Source: Candidatus Intricatilinea gracilis (GTDB taxonomy: Bacteria; Pseudomonadota; Gammaproteobacteria; Burkholderiales; Burkholderiaceae_C). From it: 64,000 bases of DNA. Where the stretch lies: NCBI GenBank assembly GCA_016702605.1, contig JADJDQ010000001.1:62001-126000 (forward strand), written 5' to 3'. Numbering within the stretch: the first letter of the stretch is position 1; each line of letters opens with the position of its first letter. Below are positions 26,195 through 34,119 of the stretch, piece after piece. The translations under genes were made by a program, and so were the position numbers. Under the pieces are notes generated by a model that was given only the letters and a program-made list of their open reading frames with translations, had not been told where the DNA came from and did not search any database.

Positions 26195-26784
26195 TGCTTT
26201 GAAGATTCGTCAAATCGACGAACTACCACTGCAGGATTTCCTACAGCAATTGAATTGGCGGGTATATTTCTACTTACAACCGCACCCGCCCCAATTACTG
26301 CGCCATCGCCCACATTAACGCCAGGAAGGATGCAAGCCGACTCCCCAATCCATACTCGTTCACCTATGGTGACCGGCCGAATAATCAATGGACGCAGCGC
26401 AGGCGGCACTTCAGGCGTGGAGTTTTCGTCAATATCACGATAGTCGCCATGATGATGATCTGAAATAAATACTTTGCTTGCAATCAATGTGTTTGATCCA
26501 ATCACGACCGACCCCACCGAAGCAATATGCACATAGTCATTTACTTGCACATCACTACCTATTTTTATGACCACGCCATTGTGAATAGGAAATGCGTCAA
26601 TGCGAAGTGCCACACCCGAAGTAAATCGCCTACCAATTTTGATGTGCCGACGACCTCGAATGTAAAATGGGCGCCGAACAATCCGCGCTCCAGGAAAGAA
26701 GATGCGCGTCGCCAACACATCAATCAGCAGGCGGATTAAACCAAATAGTCCATATCGCTTAAGTAGGTCAAAATTAGGTTTCAT
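26176..26784 (-). CDS. Left-handed beta-helix acyltransferase (sugar O-acetyltransferase type)
   Basis: This protein (202 residues from ATG 26784, MKPNFDLLKRYGLFG) has the hexapeptide repeats of LbH acyltransferases: VKIGSDVQVNDYVHIAS-like turns, then IRPVTIGERVWIGESACILP and GVNVGDGAVIGAGAVVSRNI, ending in AVGNPAVVVRRFD. The DHHHGDY segment supplies the probable catalytic His. Such enzymes (WcaF/Maa type) acetylate sugar hydroxyls from acetyl-CoA. The frame is open upstream to 26877 but would then enter the flippase gene. It probably decorates the polysaccharide; it is not PseH-like (GNAT fold). Confidence 0.88.
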   Translation of the reverse strand: MKPNFDLLKRYGLFGLIRLLIDVLATRIFFPGARIVRRPFYIRGRRHIKIGRRFTSGVALRIDAFPIHNGVVIKIGSDVQVNDYVHIASVGSVVIGSNTLIASKVFISDHHHGDYRDIDENSTPEVPPALRPLIIRPVTIGERVWIGESACILPGVNVGDGAVIGAGAVVSRNIPANSIAVGNPAVVVRRFDESSKQWLSVS

Positions 26785-26842
26785 ATTCTTTTCAATGCAT
26801 CGAAATAGGCAGGGGTAAATTTGTGGGCCAGGGAAGAGTATT

Positions 26843-28108
26843 TCAGCGCATTCCCAGCACAACTCGGCGGACCGCAAACATCTTCACCACATACTGTAGT
26901 AGCGATGTACCAACGAACACAGCCACTACGCCTGCCAATTCAAAACGACGAATTAATACAATGTTAGCCAAAACTCCTAATGGAACGATCGCAATTGAAA
27001 TCCACATAAGTAGCCGATCACAATGATAGGCATACAACTGCAAATGCTGAATTTGACTTGCCACCAGGAAAAAATTCCCAACTAGTAGCCATGGAAAGAT
27101 GGCTAACATTTCAGCATATTCATTTCGACCAATAATATTCAAGAGGAACGGCATTCCGACCCATAGACCAAGGGAAATTATAGCTGTCACACCAAAAGCA
27201 GCTTGAGTCATTTGCCGCTTAACAGTCACTGCTGTCACGGCATCTTGATCCCGTGCCGCTTTAAGCAGTCGCGGCATCAGTATAGAAAAGACTCCAGCCT
27301 GCACGAAACCAGGCGCAGTACTCGCAAAACTTTGAAAGAATGCAAGCAACCCGACATGGTGCTCCCCAAGTTGTTGCTGCACGATTAGCCGATCCGCATA
27401 GCTCTGAGTTTGTGCAAGTAAGACAACAAGGAAGTAACGGCGGGCGCTCTTAAATGCAGTAAAGAACCATAACAATGAGAAGCATGATTGCACTACAAAA
27501 TATTCGCGCAAGTGCCACAGTCCAAAAGCAGTCGCTGCAATGCAACCAAGCGCCCAGCACCAAAGGACAATATTGACAGCACCCACCCCAGACGCAGCTG
27601 ATATGAGCCATACAGCGACGGGCATCCAACCCGCGCCACGCACCAATTGCAGAAAATTGCCAGCTACTGGTTTCGACAATATCAAGAGATAGCGACCAAT
27701 CTCCTGACAAAACAACTCGCCAAGTAGAACAAATGCAAATGCGAGCAACGATAAATGCTGATCAATATCAAACCAGAAGAGCACGATCCATACAAATGGA
27801 ACACTTGAAACAAACCCAAACACGAGGAACTTCGCGTGATTCTGTATATGCAAGGATCGCGCATTCACATCCGAACTATTGACAAGCTCTCTAGCCGTGT
27901 AGGTGTGGATTTCTGCGCCAAGAATGTACAGGAAAATGGTTGCTACGGCTACTGATATCGAATATACACCGACGGTGGCTGGCGTTGTATATCGAGCAAG
28001 TGCAGCGATAAAGAGAAACTTTCCAGCGAGCAATAACGAGCGCATTCCAACGCTTGCAGCGCTGGCGAGTCTTAGACTTGTCGCGGCCGGTAGATTTTTC
28101 CCCGTCAC
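26843..28108 (-). CDS. wzx: Polysaccharide flippase (Wzx-like, MATE/MOP superfamily)
   Basis: The product (421 residues) has about 12 to 14 hydrophobic helices. Its charged loop pattern fits Wzx flippases, which move lipid-linked repeat units across the inner membrane: RYTTPATVGVYSISVAVATI in the first helix pair, then QTQSYADRLIVQQQLGEHHV, a segment typical of PST transporters. I chose GTG 28108, which overlaps the pseI stop by four bases (GTGA). An ATG at 28165 would overlap pseI by 61 bp. No Shine-Dalgarno is evident, which suits translational coupling. GC content falls here relative to the pse genes. Confidence 0.85.
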   Translation of the reverse strand: MTGKNLPAATSLRLASAASVGMRSLLLAGKFLFIAALARYTTPATVGVYSISVAVATIFLYILGAEIHTYTARELVNSSDVNARSLHIQNHAKFLVFGFVSSVPFVWIVLFWFDIDQHLSLLAFAFVLLGELFCQEIGRYLLILSKPVAGNFLQLVRGAGWMPVAVWLISAASGVGAVNIVLWCWALGCIAATAFGLWHLREYFVVQSCFSLLWFFTAFKSARRYFLVVLLAQTQSYADRLIVQQQLGEHHVGLLAFFQSFASTAPGFVQAGVFSILMPRLLKAARDQDAVTAVTVKRQMTQAAFGVTAIISLGLWVGMPFLLNIIGRNEYAEMLAIFPWLLVGNFFLVASQIQHLQLYAYHCDRLLMWISIAIVPLGVLANIVLIRRFELAGVVAVFVGTSLLQYVVKMFAVRRVVLGMR

Positions 28109-29151
28109 TTGATAAGCGACCAATTTACAGGAGTGCCGATCGGCGTATCCGCGCGTACGACGCAACCAAGAACTTGTTCCAGATGCTTCGGCGGGAGACC
28201 ATACCCTGGACGAATGGCTCTAACGTTATCAGAGGTCAGGATGTCACCAGCCTTGAGGTCTTTGACAATGTATAGTGAGCGGCGGAACTGGATCGATTTC
28301 TCTTCAGCTTGTAGTGCTCCAAAGTTGATCTGACCCAAACCCTGCCATGCCCGTTCAGTCTCAAGGCGCAGCGCGGCAAATTCACCAGGCTCGAGCGAGA
28401 AGGAAGAATCAACGCCGCCATCTGCGCGACGCATGGTGAAGTGTTTTTCTATAACACAAGCGCCAAAGGCGACAGAGGCCACTGCGACGCCACAGCCCAT
28501 GGTGTGGTCAGAGAGGCCGACCTCTGTGCCGAAGGCCTCACGCATGGTCGGTATGGTGCGGATATTGGTGTTGGCGGGCGTTGCGGGATAGGTGCTGGTG
28601 CATTTGAGCAGAATGATCTGGTTGCACCCCGCTCCGCGCGCTGCACGTACGGCCTCGTCGATTTCGGTGAGGTTCGCCATGCCGGTCGAAATGATCAGTG
28701 GTTTGCCAGTCGACGCAACCTTGCGTATGAGTGGGAGGTCGGTACATTCAAACGATGCAATCTTGTATGCAGGTACGCCAAGTTGCTCGAGGAAGTTGAC
28801 GGCCGTATCGTCAAAGGGTGTGCTGAAGCAGTGCAGGCCGTGGCTAGCGGCTCGCTCCATGATGGGCTTATGCCAATCCCAGGGCGTGTGGGCCTCGTCA
28901 TACAGGTTGTAGAGCTGTCGCCCTGCCCATAGGCTCTTTGGGTCGTCGATGACGAATCCGGGCGCACGTATGTTCAGCGTCATCGTTTCTGCTGTATAAG
29001 TCTGCAGCTTGATGGCATCGGCGCCACTTGCCGCGGCGGCGTCGACAATTTCCAGTGCACGGTCAAGTGACTGGTTGTGGTTGCCCGACATCTCGGCAAT
29101 GAGGTAAGGGCGCTTGTGCGCACCGATCTCCCGGTCAGCAATCTTGATCAT
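28105..29151 (-). CDS. pseI: Pseudaminic acid synthase
   Basis: PseI condenses a 6-deoxy-2,4-diamido-altrose with phosphoenolpyruvate to give pseudaminic acid. The 348-residue protein has the NeuB/PseI TIM barrel (PYLIAEMSGNHNQSLDRALE, IKLQTYTAETMTL, STPFDDTAVNFLE, PAYKIASFE, ISTGMANL, LSDHTMG). A C-terminal SAF/antifreeze-like domain lies after about residue 285 (RRSLYIVKDLKAGDILTSDN). The DHTMGCGV and AEMSGNHNQSL variants favour PseI over NeuB or LegI. It sits in an operon with the other pse genes. The flippase gene starts within its stop codon. Confidence 0.95.
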   Translation of the reverse strand: MIKIADREIGAHKRPYLIAEMSGNHNQSLDRALEIVDAAAASGADAIKLQTYTAETMTLNIRAPGFVIDDPKSLWAGRQLYNLYDEAHTPWDWHKPIMERAASHGLHCFSTPFDDTAVNFLEQLGVPAYKIASFECTDLPLIRKVASTGKPLIISTGMANLTEIDEAVRAARGAGCNQIILLKCTSTYPATPANTNIRTIPTMREAFGTEVGLSDHTMGCGVAVASVAFGACVIEKHFTMRRADGGVDSSFSLEPGEFAALRLETERAWQGLGQINFGALQAEEKSIQFRRSLYIVKDLKAGDILTSDNVRAIRPGYGLPPKHLEQVLGCVVRADTPIGTPVNWSLIK

Positions 29152-29171
29152 GGCAGATGGGGCTTTCTGAT

Positions 29172-29810
29172 TCAGGCTTTGGTGATCTGGATGATGTATT
29201 TCTGGCCATGAAGTTCGAAGTAGGCCGGATACCGTGCAGGATCGACGACACGCAAGAGGTCGAATTGATCAGTGATGGTCTTGTCTGGATCGATTCGACT
29301 GTCGTCCGGGGTGCGCTTGCGATAGAAGCTGGAGGGGCCACTCTGCTTGCACGGCTGCACTCGGTCACAGTTCTCGATGGCCCAGCTCATCATGGCGACT
29401 TCCGCATCGAACAACGCGGTATGTATTTCGTCGTAGAGGGCCGTGGGGGCGACTGGAAACGTGATCTGGTTCCAGATATCGCCGGAGTCGAGTCCGTCTT
29501 CGGCATTCAGCAAGGTCAATGTAATGTCGCGGCGCCCCTCCAGTATCTGCCAGACATGCGGCGACATTCCGCGGCCCATTGGCAGGGCACTGGCGTGCAG
29601 GACCAAGGTGCGCCGGAAGAGGTCGCGTACGGGCTTCTTGATGATCTGGTGGCAGGACACGAGGAAGAGGAAGTCTCCACCCGTGAGTTGACGATAGTCG
29701 CGATGGATGGCGGTGTCAGCACCGTCGCGATGCTGATCGACCCAGCGTTCCAGCCAGGCATTGACGGGGTGTTGCGGGTCGGTACAGAGGATGCTGATCT
29801 GGCGTTTCAT
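29172..29810 (-). CDS. Sugar N-formyltransferase in the pseudaminate operon
   Basis: This 212-residue protein belongs to the formyltransferase fold, which transfers formyl from N10-formyl-tetrahydrofolate to an amine. The active-site segment is LVLHASALPMGRGMSPHVWQ with His72, followed by the GLDSGDIW loop with Asp108, matching the H and D of classical formyltransferases. The Asn two residues before the His in Met-tRNA formyltransferase is Val here. Similar short proteins occur in nonulosonate clusters. Its ATG overlaps the pseG stop by four bases. No GNAT-type PseH is present in the window, so it may formylate the 4-amino sugar made by PseC, giving an N-formyl pseudaminate. Confidence 0.82.
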   Translation of the reverse strand: MKRQISILCTDPQHPVNAWLERWVDQHRDGADTAIHRDYRQLTGGDFLFLVSCHQIIKKPVRDLFRRTLVLHASALPMGRGMSPHVWQILEGRRDITLTLLNAEDGLDSGDIWNQITFPVAPTALYDEIHTALFDAEVAMMSWAIENCDRVQPCKQSGPSSFYRKRTPDDSRIDPDKTITDQFDLLRVVDPARYPAYFELHGQKYIIQITKA

Positions 29811-30844
29811 GGTGCAAGTATCTCGCGGGCTATCCGTTGGCACCCGCGGCCATCGACAAGTGCCTGCGCAGCGCGTGCCATGGCACGGCGAGCTTGAGCG
29901 TCGCGCATGAGACTGGCGATGGCCGGGGCAAGTACTTCCGGTGTCGGGGGCACGATGTCGACGACGCTCAGTACACCCAGGCCGGCGATGGGTAGGATGA
30001 CCGACCGCTGGTTGTCCGCGACAATGACGGCGACGCTGGGTGCCCCTGTGCAGCAACGCTCCCAAGTGGCTCCACCGCCTGCGCCGATGTGCAGGTCATG
30101 GCGAGCGAAGAATTGAGCGAGGTCCTGCTGGTCAACCGTGAGAGTGAGTTCCTGATCTTGCTGGCACACGGCTCGCAAGGCCTGCAGGTGGCGATTGCCC
30201 GAGGTCGTGGCGATCTCGATGGGCCCGGCGAAGGCAAGGTGTCGGCGCAATGTGGCGTGCACCATCGCGGAATATCCACCATCGTCCGTTCCGCCCATGA
30301 AGATGCCGATGCTGGTGACGATGTCGGACACGCTTCGCCGCGGTGCGTGCGCGAAGCTGGGTGCCAGCATAGCGTAGGCGGCGCCACCCAGCAGGCGGGC
30401 GGGACGCTGAAGTCGATCCGAATACTTCAACTGGTGGTCCGCCGAGTGGTTGTGATCGACTAGGAGGTCGACATCAAGTGGTCTGTCGCCTAGGTCGTCA
30501 ATAGCGCCCAGGCGTTTTGCCGGCAGGAGGGCACGCACGGTGCGGTGCCAGACCGCGTCTAGGCCGTAGTGGTCGACAAGAACGAAGTCAGGGCGATGTG
30601 GCTGTGCTGCGGCCACGAAGGCCTGTGCATCGACATACTGGTCACCGAGGGCCGTGTCGGCAATGCAGATCGAGGTGCAGCCGGCAAGTTCGATGACGGG
30701 GCGGCAATCAACGTCGACATGGCGCCAGGCCAGGACCGCTACCGCGCCCGCCTGCTGGAGAGCTGCCGCAACGGAGAGGCAGCGCTTGATGTGGCCGATG
30801 CCCATAGTGCGGGAAGCATCGGCACGGATGACAACGGTAGTCAT
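29807..30844 (-). CDS. pseG: UDP-2,4-diacylamido-trideoxy-altropyranose hydrolase
   Basis: PseG removes UDP from the diamido-altrose sugar before PseI acts. The product (345 residues from ATG 30844, MTTVVIRADASRTMGIGHIK) has the GT-B-like fold of MurG relatives. The MGIGHIKRC motif holds the catalytic His18, and DHYGLDAVWHR, FMGGTDDGG, and GAGGGATWERCCTGAPSVAV form the UDP-binding C-terminal half. A longer open frame upstream is Pro/Arg-rich and lies inside pseF. The ATG overlaps the pseF stop by four bases. Confidence 0.93.
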   Translation of the reverse strand: MTTVVIRADASRTMGIGHIKRCLSVAAALQQAGAVAVLAWRHVDVDCRPVIELAGCTSICIADTALGDQYVDAQAFVAAAQPHRPDFVLVDHYGLDAVWHRTVRALLPAKRLGAIDDLGDRPLDVDLLVDHNHSADHQLKYSDRLQRPARLLGGAAYAMLAPSFAHAPRRSVSDIVTSIGIFMGGTDDGGYSAMVHATLRRHLAFAGPIEIATTSGNRHLQALRAVCQQDQELTLTVDQQDLAQFFARHDLHIGAGGGATWERCCTGAPSVAVIVADNQRSVILPIAGLGVLSVVDIVPPTPEVLAPAIASLMRDAQARRAMARAAQALVDGRGCQRIAREILAP

Positions 30845-31569
30845 CGGCCTATGGAGTCCGCTCCGGCCAGGTCCCGGACGAGGGCCGCATGGAGCAGTTC
30901 TGCTCGCTTCCAATCCTCAGGGGTATCGATGTCAACGACGCGCCAATGCGGGATGTGCAGTCCGACGCCGTGAGCGTGCAGATTCAGACCCCTTAGCCAG
31001 GCGTCGACCGACCCGTAGTAGAACTGGCCTGCATCGTGGACGGCTGGCTCAAGATCTTGGGTGCGGGTCTGCGTGTACTGCGGGTGCATGGCGCTCAGTC
31101 GGCCGCCGCCGACCAAGCGCAACGCGCGCTGTATGGGTGACGGGTAGTCACATACCGGAAAGACATAGGTGTTCGGTTCGTCACCCAGCAGGTTCGCTGC
31201 AGCCTGGATGTCGCTCGCCACGAGGAAGGGCACCCCGGGGTAGATGCAGCAGGCTCGACGGACAGAGGAGTCACCTTGTTGCGTGCACGCACGAAGGGCA
31301 TGGGCGATCACCGGCACGGTGGGAGTATGGTCGTCGGCGAGGTCGGGGGGACGGACGAATGGCACCTCGGCACCGAGGTCATATGCCACGCGGGCGATCT
31401 CCGCGTCATCCGTGCTGACGATGATGCGCGTGAAGCATCCGCTCAACTGTGCGGCCTCGATCGCGTAGGCGAGCATGGGTTTGCCTGCGAAGTCCTTAAT
31501 GTTCTTGCGCGGGATACGCTTGCTGCCGCCTCGCGCAGGTATGACGGCAATGTCGAAAGGCGGCGCCAT
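30841..31569 (-). CDS. pseF: Pseudaminic acid cytidylyltransferase
   Basis: PseF activates pseudaminic acid as CMP-Pse for transfer. The 242-residue protein shows the CMP-sugar synthetase signature IPARGGSKRIPRKNIKDFAG (about 10-29), then STDDAEIARVA, PFVRPPDLADDHTPT and the metal-site VDIDTPEDW near the C-terminus. The length matches the family. It starts directly after the pseC stop (adjacent bases 31569/31570) and overlaps pseG by four bases. Confidence 0.95.
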   Translation of the reverse strand: MAPPFDIAVIPARGGSKRIPRKNIKDFAGKPMLAYAIEAAQLSGCFTRIIVSTDDAEIARVAYDLGAEVPFVRPPDLADDHTPTVPVIAHALRACTQQGDSSVRRACCIYPGVPFLVASDIQAAANLLGDEPNTYVFPVCDYPSPIQRALRLVGGGRLSAMHPQYTQTRTQDLEPAVHDAGQFYYGSVDAWLRGLNLHAHGVGLHIPHWRVVDIDTPEDWKRAELLHAALVRDLAGADSIGR

Positions 31570-32733
31570 TCAGGCGCTCAGACTGCGACGGATGGCGTCC
31601 ACAATTCGCGCCTGTTGGGCCTGGGTCAATGCAGGGAACAGGGGCAGGGAGATCGCTCCGGCGTAGTAGGCCTCCGCAGCGGGAAAGTCTCCCGGCGCAA
31701 AGCCGAGCTGACGAAAGTGCGGCTGGGTGTGGATGGGGATGTAGTGAACATTGACGCCAACGCCAGCGGCACGCAAGTCATCAAAGAGCTTTCGACGTAC
31801 CTTCGACGGTTGGGCACCCGTGACTTCGACGGCATAAAGGTGCCAGGCACTGACACTGTCGGTACTGCGTGCGGGCAAACGCAGGGGCAGGCCCTGAAGT
31901 GCCTCGTCATAGCGCATAGCCAGCTCCGCACGCGCGGCGTGCATGTTCGGCAATCGAGCTAGCTGAGATGAACCCAGCGCAGCCTGGATGTCCGTGATCC
32001 GATAGTTGTAGCCCAGGCACTGCTGCTCGTAGTACCAGGGGCCGTCGGGTGTGTTTAGAAGCGACGATGCCTCTCGCGTCATCCCGTGGGATCTGAGCAA
32101 CCTTAGCTTGGCGGCGAGTTCATCATGTTGGGTGGCAACCAATCCGCCCTCTGCGGTGGTTACGATCTTCACTGCGTGAAAGCTGAAGACAGTTGCATCT
32201 GCGTATTGGCTTCCAATCGGTCGGCCGAGGTACGAGGCTCCCGTGGCATGAGACGCATCTTCGAGGATGCGGAAGCCATATCGGTCAGCAAGCGCGCGCA
32301 TCTCCCGCAGGTCGCACGACAGCCCGGCGAAATCGACCGGGATAACGACATGGGGCAGCGTACCTGCGGGTAACGCCTGATCGAGCTTGGTCTGCAGCGC
32401 AGCCACGGACATGTTGCGCGTGGCGGGATCGATGTCGACGAAGTCAATGTCGGCGCCACAGTAAAGAGCACAGTTGGCTGACGCCAGGAAGCTGTTGGGG
32501 CTAGTCCAGACGCGCTTACCCTGCCCGACGCCCAGTGCTAGACAGGCGATATGAAGACCGGCAGTCGCATTGGCCACGGCGACTGTGTGCTTGACCTGAT
32601 GCAGTTCGGCGAACAGGCCCTCGAATCGGGTGACGGCCGGGCCCTGCGTCAGGTATTCGGAGCAGAGAACCGATGTGACCGCCTCGATGTCGGCTGCGTC
32701 TATGTTCTGGCAACTGTAGGGGATGAAGTCCAT
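31570..32733 (-). CDS. pseC: UDP-4-amino-sugar aminotransferase (pseudaminate pathway)
   Basis: PseC is a PLP enzyme of the DegT/DnrJ/EryC1 family that aminates C4 of the UDP-4-keto-altrose made by PseB. It has 387 residues. Lys189 in VFSFHAVKIVTTAEGG is the probable PLP lysine; the family consensus there is SFHPVK. Other landmarks are VANATAGLHIACLALG, VIPVDFAGLSCD, DASHATGA and NYRITDIQAALG. It follows pseB after 18 bp. Confidence 0.94.
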   Translation of the reverse strand: MDFIPYSCQNIDAADIEAVTSVLCSEYLTQGPAVTRFEGLFAELHQVKHTVAVANATAGLHIACLALGVGQGKRVWTSPNSFLASANCALYCGADIDFVDIDPATRNMSVAALQTKLDQALPAGTLPHVVIPVDFAGLSCDLREMRALADRYGFRILEDASHATGASYLGRPIGSQYADATVFSFHAVKIVTTAEGGLVATQHDELAAKLRLLRSHGMTREASSLLNTPDGPWYYEQQCLGYNYRITDIQAALGSSQLARLPNMHAARAELAMRYDEALQGLPLRLPARSTDSVSAWHLYAVEVTGAQPSKVRRKLFDDLRAAGVGVNVHYIPIHTQPHFRQLGFAPGDFPAAEAYYAGAISLPLFPALTQAQQARIVDAIRRSLSA

Positions 32734-32751
32734 GTTGTAGCGTCGCTGAAC

Positions 32752-33762
32752 TCAGTCGATCTTCTGCCCGATGACGTGCTGATTAATGAGGACACGCATC
32801 TGGTCCACCGTCAAGAACTCAGGATTGCTTCCACTGTCATAGGCGAAGCCGGGCGCAACTCGGGCAGCATTGTTGTCGCGGCAGTACTCATCGATCGAAT
32901 ACGCGCCGCCCGCCGGCAGGATGGCGTAGTACTTGCCTAGATCTACCGTGTTGTAACTGTCGCTGGACGTGATCATCTCCTCGTGGATCTTCTCGCCCGG
33001 GCGCACACCGATGACTTCCTGACGGCACTCAGGCGCCACGGCGGTCGCGACTTCAGTGATGCGGTACGAAGGGATCTTGGGTACGAGGACCTCCCCTCCC
33101 CAAGCATGCTCTATCGACCAAAGCACCATGTCTACGCCTTCCTGCAAGGAGATGTTGAATCGTGTCATGGCAGGATCAGTGATAGGCAGCACCCCGCCTT
33201 TGCGTTTGGCCATGAAGAAGGGGATCACCGACCCGCGGCTCCCCATTACGTTGCCGTAGCGAACGACGCTGAATCGGATGGAACGGCTGCCCTTGATGTT
33301 GTTGGCGGCAACGAACAGCTTGTCGGAACAAAGCTTGGTAGCACCGTACAGGTTGATGGGCGCGGCTGCCTTGTCGGTCGACAGAGCAACCAGGCGTTCG
33401 ACATTGCTGTCCAGGCAGGCTTCAATGATGTTCTGAGCACCGAGGACATTGGTCTTGATGCACTCGAACGGGTTGTACTCCGCGGCAGGGACCTGCTTGA
33501 GCGCGGCAGCATGCACAACGATGTCAACACCTTCAAACGCACGGCGCAGACGGTCAACATCTCGGACATCACCGATGAAGTAGCGCATGGCCGGATAGTT
33601 GCGCTCAGGAAAGAGCTGACCCATCTCGAACTGCTTGAGTTCATCGCGCGAGAAGACAACGACTCGACGAACCTGCGGGTAGCGCTCGAGCACGGTCTTC
33701 ACGAACGCCTTGCCAAAGGAGCCCGTGCCCCCGGTGATCAATATCGACTTGTTGTTCAGCAT
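32752..33762 (-). CDS. pseB: UDP-GlcNAc 4,6-dehydratase (5-inverting)
   Basis: PseB dehydrates and C5-epimerises UDP-GlcNAc, the first pathway step. The 336-residue SDR protein has the NAD(P) motif GGTGSFG at 11-17 and DVRD. The catalytic region LSTDKAAAPINLYGATKL carries the TDK and YxxxK residues of the inverting class. A substrate segment RYGNVMGSRGSVIPFF and RPGEKIHEEMI follow, all characteristic of PseB/FlaA1. It is the first gene of the run pseB-C-F-G-formyltransferase-pseI, so the promoter should lie in 33763-34119. Confidence 0.96.
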   Translation of the reverse strand: MLNNKSILITGGTGSFGKAFVKTVLERYPQVRRVVVFSRDELKQFEMGQLFPERNYPAMRYFIGDVRDVDRLRRAFEGVDIVVHAAALKQVPAAEYNPFECIKTNVLGAQNIIEACLDSNVERLVALSTDKAAAPINLYGATKLCSDKLFVAANNIKGSRSIRFSVVRYGNVMGSRGSVIPFFMAKRKGGVLPITDPAMTRFNISLQEGVDMVLWSIEHAWGGEVLVPKIPSYRITEVATAVAPECRQEVIGVRPGEKIHEEMITSSDSYNTVDLGKYYAILPAGGAYSIDEYCRDNNAARVAPGFAYDSGSNPEFLTVDQMRVLINQHVIGQKID

Positions 33763-34119
33763 GACGGTAGCTATGCAGTGGAAGGGCCGGACACGGATGC
33801 AGCTAAGGGGGCACTGCTGCTTGGCCGCGACCGGAACACGCCCAAACAGCCCTAACAGGTGCCCTTCAAATGAAAACCGCGCATTGTGCAGCCAACTCCG
33901 CCACTTCGGGCCTTTGAAGCAAACGCAGACGTGACCAAACGCGCCTAGCGACGACCAACCATCTTGAGGACACTGAACAACACGTCCTTCTTGGCAGCCG
34001 GTCGGGATCGAGGTCGCTCACGTATGATCGCAGCGCCCCCCGCGATGTCCTTGAATTTCAGCAGACCAGACCGCTGACTCTCAGACCACTAGCCATGACC
34101 TGCGGGGCCTTTCTCGTCA
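33763..34119. other. Intergenic region upstream of pseB
   Basis: The 357 bp separate pseB from the 3' end of RTX gene A. The middle carries a protein-like minus-strand frame without a start codon (see the remnant at 33945-34088). The 182 bp nearest pseB contain no clear promoter boxes. No hairpin follows the RTX gene A stop that I would call a terminator. Confidence 0.5.
33945..34088 (-). pseudogene. C-terminal remnant of an unidentified gene
   Basis: Between two in-frame stops the minus strand reads protein-like sequence, including LLKFKDIAGGAAIIRERP and KKDVLFSVLKMVGRR before TAG. There is no ATG, GTG or TTG near its beginning. The composition, with a basic C-terminal tail, looks coding. 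I suggest the surviving end of a gene truncated when the RTX genes or the polysaccharide genes were inserted. The family is unknown. Confidence 0.3.

Noticed and set aside
26176..26784. Hexapeptide acyltransferase as the missing PseH
   Set aside because: PseH is a GNAT-fold N-acetyltransferase. This protein is a left-handed beta-helix enzyme and lies downstream of wzx among the polymer-assembly genes.
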